Under the pieces are notes generated by a model. The model saw nothing but the letters and a program-made list of their open reading frames with translations, made no database searches and had not been told where the DNA came from. DNA of 64,000 bases, from the NCBI GenBank assembly GCA_029851415.1, contig CM056742.1, positions 81,892,748-81,956,747 on the forward strand, in the 5' to 3' direction. This DNA is from Eretmocerus hayati. Its lineage: Eukaryota > Arthropoda > Insecta > Hymenoptera > Aphelinidae. The position numbers and the translations under genes were made by a program. Below are positions 29,810 through 40,710 of this stretch, piece by piece (within the stretch, counting starts at the first letter, position 1; the number at the start of each line of letters is the position of its first letter).

Positions 29810-32787
29810 TCAAGCAACAGCCCGTTTAAGTAGGTGTATGAATGCGTCATCATTTGGCAGAGGATTTAAGATAAAATGGTCTCGACCCGCTCTAGTACAC
29901 CAATTCCTTGCTTCCCTAAGGAGCAGTTCGTCTCGCATCCTTCGTTTGAAACCATCCGCGAGTTTGACATCGAACACCGTCTCCGGTGCTCGAGAGTTGA
30001 TACATTTAGATGCGGTGATATGGAAGGAGTTAGCTAAGGTGTCAGTCCGTGGTGTGGCGTACAAGAGTGGTGGGGGTGTATGACGAGTAGATATTCGAAG
30101 GGAAGGGACATCAATTCTGCGGTGAAAAAAGTTGGCGAGGTATGACGGCTCTTTGGTTGAGATGATATTGAAAGCAAGGGATGCTATGAGTAATTCTCGC
30201 CTATTTTCTACAGTAAGCCAGCCCAGGGCAAGGCGGTAAGGCGTCACTGGGGATGCCCAGGGTATGTCGCCATACACGAAACGGACGCAAGCATTTAAGA
30301 GTCGGTGGAGTTTGAGGTTCTGACCTTCACTGACGTCGTTATAAACAGCACACGCATAGTCGAAATACGGGAGTATTAGAGTTTCGACTAATCGTTGTTT
30401 GAGATGCCGAGAGAGTGCGCGCTTGTGGAAGCGAAGCGTGTACAAGGCCCCATGAACACGGCTTGAGATGGAGTTTACATGCTTACACCAGTTGAGAGTA
30501 GATTCGAGCTCTACGCCAAGATCTGTCACGCGATCGGATCGAGGAATGATTGTGCCATTTATAGTGAGTGGCGGCAGCGGGTTGAGGTTAATCGCACGTA
30601 TGTAGGTGGAGCTTCCAAGAATTATGAATTTTGTTTTATCTGGATTCAATTTAATTTGGTTGGTTTCCGCCCAATTATATACTCTCATCGCATCTTCATT
30701 GATTTTATCAATATACTCGTGTAGATCATCTACTCTGCAGTGCACGTAGATCCGTGTGTCATCTGCATAAATGCCATGCTTGGAATACTGAAGGACGCGC
30801 GGTAAGTCATTTATGAAGACTGAGGAAAGCAGAGGGCCTAGAACGCTCCCCTGAGGAACGCCGGTGAAAATTTCAACCGGCTCAGAAAGGGCTCCACTTT
30901 CATCACGAGCTGCTTGGCGCCCTCCAGATAAGTAACTCGCAAACCACTTCACAGCGTTGTCTGAACAGTGGAGGTGTCTGAGTTTTTTTTGAAGTAGTTT
31001 GTGAGAAACAGTATCGAAGGCCTTCGAGAAGTCGAAGAGAATGAGTGGAGTCACCATGTACCGATCTGTAGCCAAACGCACGTCTTCAGTAAAGCAAAGC
31101 AGAGCAGTTTGTGTCGAGTGGCGTGATCTAAACCCTGATTGGCGTTCATCTAGAAGTCTATGAGTAATGAGAAAAGTCGATAGCTGTTTGTGTATGATCC
31201 TTTCAAGCAGTTTTGAAATCTCTGGCAAGAGAGCGATCGGTCGGGTATCAGATAAAGACGACGGTGGATTGCACTTGGCCAGGGGAATGATGGTTGCGAT
31301 TTTCCAGCAATCTGGAAAAACCCCAGTCTCTATCGAGGAATTAAACAACTCAACGAGGTGGGGACGAATTACAGGGTAGACTGCTTGAAGCATGTTGGTG
31401 GAGATTGAGTCGGGACCGGTGCAGTTTTTGTGGCTTTCTGGAGGGCTTCATCCACGTCTTCACCTGTAATAGTTGAGAATTCAAATGGCTGCTGAGCTCC
31501 GTCTGCCAAAGGCTTATCTATTATTTGAGCCAGGTCAGTCAACAGAAAAGGCGGAGAGGCACGGGAAATCGCAGCGTAATGAAGATTGAGGTCATGAGAT
31601 GAAAAGTACTTCAGAGGAGAGGGAGACTTGGGTGCTCTGATGCCCATAGATTCGAGATGTTTCCAGAGACTTTCAGGGTCTGGTGTGGAATCAAGTAGGG
31701 AGGATGAGTATTCGTTCTTGGAAGTGTCAATCTTATTGCTTACATTGGAGCGAAGTTGCTTCCAGTGCAGAACATCAGCGCTCCGGTTGGTTTTCTTCGC
31801 ACGCCTGAAAGCTGCATCTCTATTTCTCATCATTGCTCTAATATCACTCGTGACCCAAGGTTTTTGGTTCGCTTTAATTGTGATATTTTTACATGGTGCA
31901 TGGATGTCGAAATTCCCTAGTACTGTGGACGACAGGAATTGAGCCATATGAGATACGTCATTGCTACTGCACATTGTAGGGATTGAGAACACAGAGGCTA
32001 GATCATTATGCAGATTTTCAGTATTGATGTTCTTCAGATTTCTTGTAGAAATGATCTTAGGTTCAGCATTTTGAGATGGCAAATAAATATCAAGTGAGAT
32101 AAGATCATGACCAGCGGCAAAGGGTGCATCTGTCTTTCGATAAGATTTGACATATTTAAGTGAAGGAACGATGAATAGATCGAGCCACGTATTACTCTGC
32201 GAGCCGTCAGGTGCAAGACAGTGGTGAGTTGGGTCAGATGGCACGAGTTCAAGTGAGTCAGCGCGCAGAAGTTCACGGAAGTAATCTGAGTCCGGATGTT
32301 CTCTATGCATGGGGAAGTTGAAGTCACCAGTGATTATGAAGTCTTTGTAGTTGGGTAACAATCTGCTCAGCTCATCGAAGAGAGCACTAGGATAAGCTGC
32401 CGAAGGGCGACGATAGACCACTACAACGAGGACTTTTATCAGATCTACCCTAATCTCAACCATCAAATACTCAGGGGTGTTATTAAACTGAGACTCGGAG
32501 CGAGCAATGATTTTGGATGGGTAGCAGTCGCGAATGTAAAGTGCAACACCACCGCCATCTTTTCCAATCCTGTCGTTGCGGAAAAAACTGTAACCATCGA
32601 GTGAAAAATTTGAGTTTGATTTATCAGGCTTAAGAAAGGTTTCTGTGAGTGCAATAACATCGTATTTTTCATGAGTAGCCAGGTAAAATTCGAGTTCATT
32701 AAAATGAGTTGGCAAGCGATTGATGTTGCTGTGACATACTGAAAAGTGACGTTTAGATTTGAGATTTAGTGCCTGAGCAGCTGAACA
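29810..32787 (-). pseudogene. Family B ORF2: AP endonuclease and reverse transcriptase, one frameshift
   Basis: The endonuclease half (from about 32765 to 31420) has I-A-L-T-E-T-F-L-K-P-D, G-G-G-V-A-L-Y-I-R-D, V-V-Y-R-R-P, T-G-D-F-N-F-P and A-G-H-D-L-I-S-L-D. The RT half (31393-29810) has F-R-S-R-H-S-T-Q-T-A, L-F-D-F-S-K-A-F-D-T, G-V-P-Q-G-S-V-L-G-P and Y-A-D-D-T-R-I-Y. One frameshift near 31410 separates them in the linker before the D-S-I-S-T-N block. No ATG is seen at the start, and the frame follows directly from ORF1 across a single TGA (32788-32790). It is the best preserved ORF2 in the window. Confidence 0.88.
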
Positions 32788-34167
32788 TCACGCGTGCCCC
32801 TCAGGGTGCGTTTGGGTTGATGGATGTTGAGCGTGGATGGGTTGATGCTGATGATTCTGAGCATTTGGAGGCTGTTGAGGGAAATTGAATTGCTGATTTT
32901 GTGCAGGGTCTGGTTGAAATACGAAGGGGGATACATGCTGTGGGTATTGCGGCTGGGAAGAAGTGGATGGCTGAGTCTGGTATTGCAAATGTTGATACTG
33001 GGAAGACGGGGGTTGTTGAAAATTCTGTTGCTGATTCTGCTGAGAGGGTAAAGGGTATGTTGGAAAATTCTGTGCTTCATTGGGGGCGAGTTTCAGAAGA
33101 TCACCTATGGAGTGAATAGGTATAAGGGGGCTGGACAAGTCCTTGCGCATGCAGACGACAAGGTTTCTTACGGTTGGCCGGATATAATTCAGTTCCTTGG
33201 ACTTGGTATTTGCTGCGCGAAGTAGATCGAAGGTAGGACGGGGCCATAACGGAGTAATAAAAACTTTCTGCCCACCTCCTTCACCGAAAATACCCTGGCT
33301 CGTTTTGTCTCTCAGCTGACTTGCTCTGGACATGATTTCGTTTCGAACCGTTGGTGATACGACTTTGACAACAAGGGACAGTGAGTTTATCGGTTGGTTT
33401 GGACCTCCAGACTTGTTATTTGCAGAAAAGTTTGAGGATGGCCAGCTTCTAGTCGAAGTAATAAATCTTAGATGATCGTTCAAGCCTAATGCTGAGAAAA
33501 TATTTTGAATAGCTGATTGATAATTATCTTTGTAACTAGAGGGGATCCCAGAAATGCGGAGCTCACAAGTGTCTGTCAGCATTTCAACTGAATTCACGCG
33601 ATCGAGGGCTTGGCGAACCTCACTGAGCTCTGCTCTGGTATCATGGTCGAATTTTGCAGTTGAGGACTCAATTTTATCCATGCGCTCAGAGAGTGATGTG
33701 AGTTGCCCAACTACTGACTCTTTGAAGGTCTAGAACTGATCTCTGTTCCACGCGGCGAACCATTCAGGCATTCCAGAACCAGGAATTTTTGCCTTTTCAG
33801 GACACAATATCTTTTCCGCACGCGAGTCTGTTGGAGAAAGGGTTTCTAGCGGACGTTTACGATTTGACTGGGTGGATTCGCGTGATGGAGGAGTTCCTGG
33901 CGGGGGCGAGTGTGTGGGGAGAGACTCTATTTCGTCCGATTCCACTCCCAAGGAGGACAAAATTTCAGAGTCAGCTGGGTTCGATTTCTGCGAGACTGAA
34001 CTCCGGGTAACGACACAAGTCATGCACTGATAATGTTCAAAATTCCACAACCACGGACCTTTCAGACACGCGTAATGATAAGGTTTCAAACAGCTTTTAC
34101 ACTTTCTGTAGGATCTCGAGCGTTGGATTACCTCTAACTTACAGATTGGACAGATGAGATCACTCAT
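32788..34167 (-). pseudogene. Family B ORF1: zinc-finger, coiled-coil RNA-binding protein, one stop
   Basis: It starts with M-S-D-L-I-C-P-I-C and a PHD-like finger (C-K-S-C, H-Y-A-C, C-M-T-C). A Pro/Ser linker follows, then a TAG at 33730-33732. The same frame goes on with a heptad-type coiled coil (M-D-K-I-E-S-S near 33681) and an RRM-like plus C-terminal domain: E-L-R-I-S-G-I-P, then V-F-I-T-P-L-W-P-R and N-L-V-V-C-M-R-K. It ends in a Gln/Pro-rich tail. The ending parallels element D (T-V-C-M-K-V). The stop at 32788-32790 is a TGA followed in frame by ORF2. The TAG is probably a mutation. Confidence 0.82.
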
Positions 34168-34380
34168 ACCGTGAAAGCAAAAACGAAAACGAGCATTACT
34201 GTATTTGATTTCAAGTGTGAAATACGCGAGTATGAAAATTTGCCTGTACTTGATGACGCATCTATATGAAAAGAAAGAATAAGTAGCAGTTCAGACGCAC
34301 AGCGTAAACAAAGTGTATATAGCTATACGAGCAGATCTCAAAGCACGTCGAGCTAGCAATGTGTTATAATGCTTTTCAAG

Positions 34381-35033
<653 letters not shown>

Positions 35034-35057
35034 GTAGGTTACACCTTTCTTCCACTT

Positions 35058-35315
35058 TCCCCCATAAGAATAGCATTGCGCACGGATCCTGACAAATGCA
35101 TTGCGAGGATAGATAACTGCACTCTCATACTTTCTCCACGCATCGATGATTCCACGCTCGGCAGTCCTCTCGATCCTTTTTTTCACTCCCGCCCATAAGA
35201 ATAGCATTGCGCGCGAATCCTGACGAATGCATTGGGAGGATAGGCAACTGCGCTTCTTTACTTTTTCACTCATCCGCGATCGGCAGTCCTATCCCGTAAC
35301 CCGACCAAACGGATC
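35058..35315 (+). repeat. ~131-bp tandem duplication
   Basis: CCCATAAGAATAGCATTGCGC starts near 35061 and again near 35191. The following ~100 bases are similar in both units (CTGACAAATGCATTG versus CTGACGAATGCATTG, CGGCAGTCCTCTC versus CGGCAGTCCTATC). There is no coding function. Confidence 0.8.
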
Positions 35316-35319
35316 GCAG

Positions 35320-35861
35320 GCTTAGTTGTATAGGACCGCACACATATATCCAACATTCGATCATCCAAATAATATTTGAGAAATATCGAGCTCATGTTTT
35401 TGAGAGATGAGAAGCACAGCTTTTGACTCTTTCAGCTACACTCCTCTCTCTCCTTCGCGCTGACTATACCTCAGCCCTCTCTCTCATACCGGGCCTCGTC
35501 TCCTGTCCATCGTCCTTCGTCCAAAATATCATGCCTTTCCTGCGAGCAGCGAACAAGCCCGCTGTTTGAGCATCGAGACCAGCTGCCGCTCACCTTCACT
35601 CGTTCTCTCTCGTCAGCAGTATACAGCAGTGAACTGTCGCTCACACACGACATTATTCTTCGAATTACTCAGAAATTATTCACCCTTCTTTCGATATTAT
35701 TGCTCCTGTATTTACTCATATCTCGTCTTTGCAAAGTGTTTCTTGTGAGTGCTTTAAAAAAGTGCAATACTACTCATCGTAAATAGACATATTTAAATAT
35801 ATTGCTCATGCCGTGAGTGGAAGTTTTTACCAGTGTGGTTTCCTGACAATAACTGATCAGA
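35320..35861 (+). other. Non-coding stretch, possible promoter/5' UTR
   Basis: There is no convincing frame. The sequence is rich in pyrimidine tracts (CTCCTCTCTCTCC, CCCTCTCTCTC) and leads into a candidate first exon at 35862. No TATA box is obvious. Confidence 0.35.
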
Positions 35862-35949
35862 ATGGATCACCCGCACAAATCTGATGACATATTATTCAAA
35901 CTGGATGGAGAAACCTGCCCGACTCTACATTACATATTCGAGATGGATG
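35862..35949 (+). CDS. Candidate first coding exon of an unknown spliced gene
   Basis: An ATG in good context (CAGAATGG) opens a 29-codon frame beginning M-D-H-P-H-K-S-D-D and ending F-E-M-D-G at a consensus donor GGTGAGT (GT at 35950-35951). I do not recognise the protein. The following exon was not located; the next plus-strand coding region is family C at 38.8 kb. It could also be chance. Confidence 0.35.
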
Positions 35950-36370
35950 GTGAGTTTTGGCCGGCCGATTGACCAGCGAGAATTTCTCGTTTTTCTCGAC
36001 TAGAACCCCAAATCGAGTGTGTACTTCATATTTTCTCCCTGAAATAATTTTGGGGAGGGATCTGAATTGAATCAAGACAATATTTTCATCCCCACACCCA
36101 TTCATTTTTTTATTGTCATTCATAATTTTTTTTCATCTTCATCATCACATACTATACAACAACAACGATAGCATATTCACACTCTCAGCTCCACATTGCA
36201 GCTTTTCTTGCCTGGGTAGCACTCAGCATACGTTTTTTCTTCTCGTTATATCTATCCAACTTATGAGCTTTAACATTCATGACTACTCTCTTGAGTATCT
36301 TGAGCATATTGATGACTAACATATCACACTCAGCATCATTTTCCATATCTAGATGATTATTTTTTACCAA

Positions 36371-36730
36371 TCAATCTCGTATACACATTGGTCGATCCAA
36401 TTTGATCAGTTCCTCCAGTCGAGCCTCTGTTAAGATCTCAACGAACCAATCGATTCCTTTTTCGTCCATTTTTCTACCTGAATATCTATCAAATTCTGAA
36501 TCAACAAAATACTTATTGATTAACATTTTCTCGGAGCTACTTTGACCTAATGCTAAAACTTTACCCTCTAGATTACTTATTATCATAATTATCTCAGAGT
36601 CTATTTTTCTACAATTCAGTGTGATCCCGCGATACTCTGTTGTCTCTGTCGCACCTCGCACTTTATCTAACCTCAACTTTGCTATTTGCCGACGGACTAT
36701 TTGTTCATGAATCGCACACATTTTATCCAC
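36371..36730 (-). CDS. Unknown ORF, possible downstream exon of the OB-fold gene
   Basis: 119 open codons with a mixed alpha/beta composition and a coiled-coil-like N-terminus (I-V-R-R-Q-I-A-K-L-R-L-D-K). I do not recognise a family. It lies downstream (minus strand) of the acidic ORFs at 36.9-37.5 kb. A donor-like ATGTGAGT occurs at the end of the ORF at 36916, so this could be a later exon of the same gene. No stop or frameshift is seen inside. Confidence 0.4.
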   Translation of the reverse strand: MDKMCAIHEQIVRRQIAKLRLDKVRGATETTEYRGITLNCRKIDSEIIMIISNLEGKVLALGQSSSEKMLINKYFVDSEFDRYSGRKMDEKGIDWFVEILTEARLEELIKLDRPMCIRD

Positions 36731-36915
36731 TCCATCTTGTTTAATGTTATCCTCTTCGTCATATCACTGAGGATTATTTCAAATTTCCCTCGTATATTAT
36801 CTGCTTCCATGTACAGTGAAAACTCTCGTCCTCTGGAACATGAAAGAGAGAATTTCAGTCAAGGTCTTCCCGATTTTTTTTCGAATACGCTTGTATAATT
36901 ACGAAGGTGGACTAC

Positions 36916-37521
36916 TCACATTGGAACTATTCTGCTGCTATTTTTGATCCAATCTCTACTCGTTTCTTCTTCATTGAGCGACAGATCATTGTCCCCCTCG
37001 CTCATCCATTCATAAGCTTCAAGCTGATTGATTGTCGATGAGGACGATGCTGACAATTGTCGTTCCTCATTCACACCTATGTTCGCTTGTGGTGGTGGGG
37101 GTGGATCTACCTCTGTTGTTGCCCCTGTTTGATCCATGATATTGGAAATAGCTAATCGTTCATCATTCGGATCCTGTTGCACTGTCTCTGATATAGCTTT
37201 CAGCAGAGCTTCCATCTTCTAAAGTTCATCTAATTCACTATTACTCCATTTAACATTGTACGAATCATCAAGTACAATGTTTGGCATATCCCTAAGTAAT
37301 TGCCAAATTGGGATAGACCCCGGACACGGGAGTATGTCATCATCATCGCACGTTGTGGAAGTGATTAATGCAACTTGCACCGGCGCTGGGGTCTCATCTT
37401 CATCCACAACGATGATTAATTCATACTCATAATCATTCCCGTCGTTATCGTTATCGGCCGTCGATGATGCAACTTCATTCTCGTCGCCAGCGTCTAGGGG
37501 TCGAGGGCCCTGCTTCCTCAT
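36916..37521 (-). CDS. Acidic low-complexity ORF pair, same frame split by TAG
   Basis: Two minus-strand segments share one frame: 37521-37219 (D/E-rich, with D-N-D-N-D-G-N-D-Y and V-D-E-D-E-T-P) and 37215-36916 (P-P-P-P-P run, S-S-S-S, then acidic). A TAG at 37219-37221 separates them. The second starts with ATG two codons later. The far end has N-S-S-R-I-V-P-M at a GTGAGT donor. No known domain is seen. They follow the OB-fold-like domain and a Pro-rich stretch on the same strand, so they may be the disordered acidic tail of that protein. Confidence 0.4.
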
Positions 37522-37548
37522 CCGGATCCGCTCTTCTTTTATGGGTCA

Positions 37549-38090
37549 CTACCTCATATGGTGGGGGTGGTGAAGGGGTTGTTGATCTCCGATTTCGGTC
37601 GGAACCTTCACCACGCGGTCCTTGCGGAACTGGTGTAGGGGTCGTGGTTGTTGCGGTGGTGGTGAAGGTGGTGGTGGTGATGGTGGTGGTGCTACCCCTG
37701 CCACCAGCTCGCCCGGTCTCTGCAGTGGCGGTGTGTAGCCTCTTTTTTCTCTATCTGCTTCTTCCCACGACTCGTCCAATCGCACTTTTCGTCTACCACC
37801 TTGCTTGACAGATGCTAGATATCTGTATTCTTTTCCCGTTGAATTAATTTGGTCAAGATTATGTCTTAATTTTTGTGGAAAGCACTTGTAAATGCTTTCG
37901 GAGCAAACACGTCAAATTTATCTTCTGACTGAACGTCCTCTAGTTCGAACACAACTGCTGGTCCGTATCTCGTTGCTATACTCCTAACACTGAGAACTCT
38001 AAAACTTTTATTTAGTGGTAACTCACAAATTTTTTTAGTATCGAACAGGTTCACTCTATAGTCATTCAGTTGATGGAATAGTGCCATCAC
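37549..38090 (-). pseudogene. OB-fold-like protein, second copy, frameshifted, with Pro-rich tail
   Basis: From ATG near 38090 the protein shows L-N-K-S-F-R-V-L-S-V, then T-R-Y-G-P-A-V-V-F-E-L and F-D-V-F-A-P-K-A, matching the domain at 1750-2100. A frameshift near 37885 changes frame. After it the sequence continues with I-N-S-T-G-K-E-Y-R-Y-L, a likely end of the domain, then L-D-E-S-W-E-E and a Pro-rich stretch (S-P-P-P-P-S-P-P-P). Function is unknown; single-stranded DNA binding is possible. It is the second member of the family in this window. Confidence 0.5.
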
Positions 38091-38266
38091 ACCCGTGGCA
38101 CAACAACAACTGATTGACTGACTGGAAGTCTCATCCTTCCAGATGGTTTTATACCTTTTAAGAAAGAGGGGCTCGCATTATTTATAATTTTTCCCTCCCA
38201 AAGTCTTAGGATATAACGGGCCTCTTTTTGCGCACCTGCAGTGAGATGAATTGTTGGTTCACTTAT

Positions 38267-38449
38267 TCAATTATTTAATTTATTCGAGCGCGGAACCTGT
38301 ACGTTCATCATCTCGTCACTGTCAAGTTTTCTTTTCTCCATTTCTAAAGAAAACGTATCGAACTTCCTCTTTGCGTGAGGGACAAGATTATCCAGAGCAA
38401 CCTCACATCGTGCATATACGATTGGAGAGTCGCATCTAATGCAAATCAA
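38267..38449 (-). CDS. Short Cys-containing ORF, unknown
   Basis: 60 codons begin with C-I-R-C-D-S-P-I-V-Y, a CxxC pair, followed by a charged helical stretch. It could be a zinc-knuckle exon of the neighbouring minus-strand gene. There is no recognisable family, and low support beyond the pattern. Confidence 0.25.
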   Translation of the reverse strand: MICIRCDSPIVYARCEVALDNLVPHAKRKFDTFSLEMEKRKLDSDEMMNVQVPRSNKLNN

Positions 38450-38540
38450 ACATATGCTCTCACAATTTTCACTGTACCGAGTAAAAAGCGTTGCGTTCTG
38501 CTCCTATTCGAGATGGTCACCCTCTCTCTCTCTCTCTCTC

Positions 38541-38677
38541 TTTTTTTTTTTTTTAGGTGGTTGTAGGGTGAATACGCTGCGACGTAGCCACAGAGAGGTT
38601 CCGGACGGACAATTACGCCTGGCCGATACTTCTCAAGGCTTCCGGGCTGGATTCCGCATCGATGCGGCCATCCGTAC

Positions 38678-38681
<4 letters not shown>
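38541..38681 (-). mobile_element. R1L 3' end fragment in (TC)n
   Basis: Its reverse complement matches 61000-61147: the CGATGCGGAATCCAGCCCGG block, then CGTCGCAGCGTATTCACCC, then ACAACCACCT and poly-A (poly-T here, 38541-38554). It is only ~140 bp. It is bounded by (TC)n on both sides (38521-38540 and 38682-38772), so the whole insertion is inside one microsatellite. Confidence 0.9.
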
Positions 38682-38760
<79 letters not shown>

Positions 38761-38772
38761 CTCTCTCTCTCT
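38682..38772. repeat. (TC)n microsatellite between R1L and family C
   Basis: A pure CT run with a single G interruption. It carries the 5' truncated end of the R1L fragment on one side and that of family C on the other. Confidence 0.96.
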
Positions 38773-40221
38773 AGCTGATAGGTGCCAAGCGGTAGTGGAT
38801 GGGGGAGGTACAGTATCTGACTGGCTCAAAGTTACTGCAGGAGTTCCCCAAGGATCGGTGTTAGGTCCACTCCTTTTTTCGATCTTTATAAATGATCTAC
38901 CTCAGGTTCTCAAGTATAGTCGTTACATGATCTACGCCGACGACACACAGATCTACAGGAGCTGCCAGCATTTCGAGATCCTTGACACGCTGAAAAAAGT
39001 TGAGACAGACGCTAATGCCATAAATCAATGGGCTATCGCCAACGGCCTCACACTAAATCTAAAGAAGACAAAAGTCATGATCATGGGCAGTAAGGAAAAC
39101 CTGCGACTTCTCAACACAAACAATTTGCCGAAACTTCAAATTGATGGCACTCCTGTGGAATATGTGTCTGAGGTGAAAAACTTGGGAGTCTGGATAGCCA
39201 GTGACCTGAGTTGGAAAAAACAGGTGTCATCCATCTGCCAACAAGTCTTCGGTACATTGCGCCAACTCAGAACTCACCGACATGCACTCTCATTCTCAAT
39301 TCGGAAAACCCTTGTTCAATCCCTTATCTTGCCTTTCTTCGATTATGCTTGCTTGGTGTTTCATGATCTTGATAAGGGGTTGAATCTTAGGCTTCAGAGA
39401 GCGCAGAATGCATGCACCCGCTTCGTTTTTGGTAACATCCCTTGGCGTGATCATATCACCCCCTACCGAAAACAGTTAGGATGGCTCACCGTTGAGTCAC
39501 GTCGAGAGTACTTTCTGGCCAGTCAAACCTTCCAAATACTGAAGACCGGTATCCCACTGTACTTATCTTGTAACATCACTGAGATATGCAAGACCACTCT
39601 CCATAGATCCAAACGATTACAGACTGGTGACCTCGTTATTAAATCTGCCCGTACCAATGCATTCAAGAATTCATTTCAAATCTCAGCTGCTAAATCATGG
39701 AATGAGCTACCTAAAGTTCTTTCATCACTTCCTCGAGACACAACATCAATTGAAGCGTTCAAAAGTCATCTCCTCATATATTTATCTAGCCTTGATGAAG
39801 ACGTTGAGACGTAATTGAAGATCTGTCTGGAATTTGTATATATATCCTCGTGATGAATACCTCACTACTTCTATTGATCTTATCATTATCATTTTTACAT
39901 TGATCTCATCATGTTTATAATGCATACTATTTAACACAGAAATCTGTGATTCGCTCCAACGTTGGGTAAGGTCAAACCACATGTTAGTGGGATATAAGTA
40001 ATGGAATCGACAACTCTAGTGAATCACTGTGATATATTTTACCTTTGATGTGCGTCCTACTGTGTTTCAAATGCTTAGCATGTCTTGGTATCCTGACTAG
40101 TACTATGTATATATTCATTTTATTTTTGTACTGTGTAAATTATATATCCTTTATATTTCGTTTTGCCCCATGGGACTCAGTGTCCCCGGGCTAATAAAGT
40201 TAAATCAATCAATCAATCAAT

Positions 40222-40224
<3 letters not shown>
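38773..40224 (+). mobile_element. Family C copy 1 (CR1/L2-like), 5'-truncated
   Basis: It begins inside the RT at the (TC)n edge, ends with CTAATAAAG and an (ATCA)n tail at about 40195-40224, then (TC)n. Its 3' UTR text GCCCCATGGGAC and TCCCCGGGCTAATAAA is shared with family C copy 2 at 62940. Confidence 0.88.
38777..39814 (+). pseudogene. Family C reverse transcriptase, C-terminal half (copy 1)
   Basis: Open from the truncation point to a TAA at 39814. RT motif B is G-V-P-Q-G-S-V-L-G-P-L-L-F and motif C is I-Y-A-D-D-T-Q-I-Y. The thumb-type region follows: E-V-K-N-L-G-V-W-I-A-S-D-L-S-W, P-F-F-D-Y-A-C-L-V and F-G-N-I-P-W-R-D-H-I-T-P-Y. The RT fingers, motif A and the endonuclease are missing through 5' truncation. 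The frame is intact otherwise, so the insertion is fairly recent. Confidence 0.88.

Positions 40225-40288
<64 letters not shown>
40225..40288. repeat. (TC)n microsatellite after the family C 3' tail
   Basis: A CT run that starts right at the end of the (ATCA)n tail. It is the 3' target junction of family C copy 1. Confidence 0.95.
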
Positions 40289-40290
<2 letters not shown>

Positions 40291-40434
40291 GACCTCTTCC
40301 CAACAACCGTATATTTGCAATGTTTCGCAAGCTTATTATTGTTGCTGTCGTATACAAAACAGCATTCAATGAGGATTACCAGCAGTCAGTGTACCCCTTT
40401 GAGCAAGTATACACGTCGTGGTTAGTCTTGTGTT

Positions 40435-40710
40435 ATGGCAAACGTATTTCTTCTCTTGAGCATCGAGTATTCTATTCTATTGGAGAAATGTCAGGCTTTC
40501 AAAAGATATCGGTACGAGAGGCACGTGAGACACATTCCTAGACTCATTCAAGAATCTCCCGAAATCGCTCGGCGCATTACCAACATACTTTTTGCGCTAG
40601 AATTTACATCGCGGAGACATAGCCAACACGAGCTACGAGAATACGTTGAGTTACTCAACAAATGTCGATTGAACATCCATTTTTTGAATTGCATACCAAT
40701 ACATCTCTGA
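40435..40710 (+). pseudogene. Duplicated N-terminal segment of the polB-associated frame
   Basis: A 91-codon frame whose start and core (Y-S-I-L-L-E-K, H-I-P-R-L-I-Q-E-S-P-E-I-A-R-R-I) parallel the frame at 40732 (Y-S-E-L-L-D-E, R-I-P-R-L-I-K-E-F-S-Q-I-S-D-R-V). Both begin M-A-N-V after TGTGTT-type text. It is a diverged tandem duplicate ~295 bp upstream. Function is unknown; it is likely the N-terminal region of the polymerase gene. Confidence 0.45.

Larger units (their letters stand above)
29449..34380 (-). mobile_element. Family B (CR1/L2-like) non-LTR element, full-length body
   Basis: Sense is the minus strand. The 3' end at 29449 has AATAAAG and a (TCAA)n tail running into (TC)n. ORF2 and ORF1 follow upstream, then a ~210-bp 5' UTR to 34380. 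Instead of abutting GA, the 5' end is joined to a 5' piece of family A (34381-34875). The unit is flanked on both outer sides by GA/TC tracts, so it looks like a chimeric insertion. It has one frameshift in ORF2 and one stop in ORF1. Confidence 0.85.

Noticed and set aside
37464..37808. Val-rich plus-strand frame
   Set aside because: It is antisense to the Pro-rich and acidic minus-strand protein; composition follows the repeat on the other strand.
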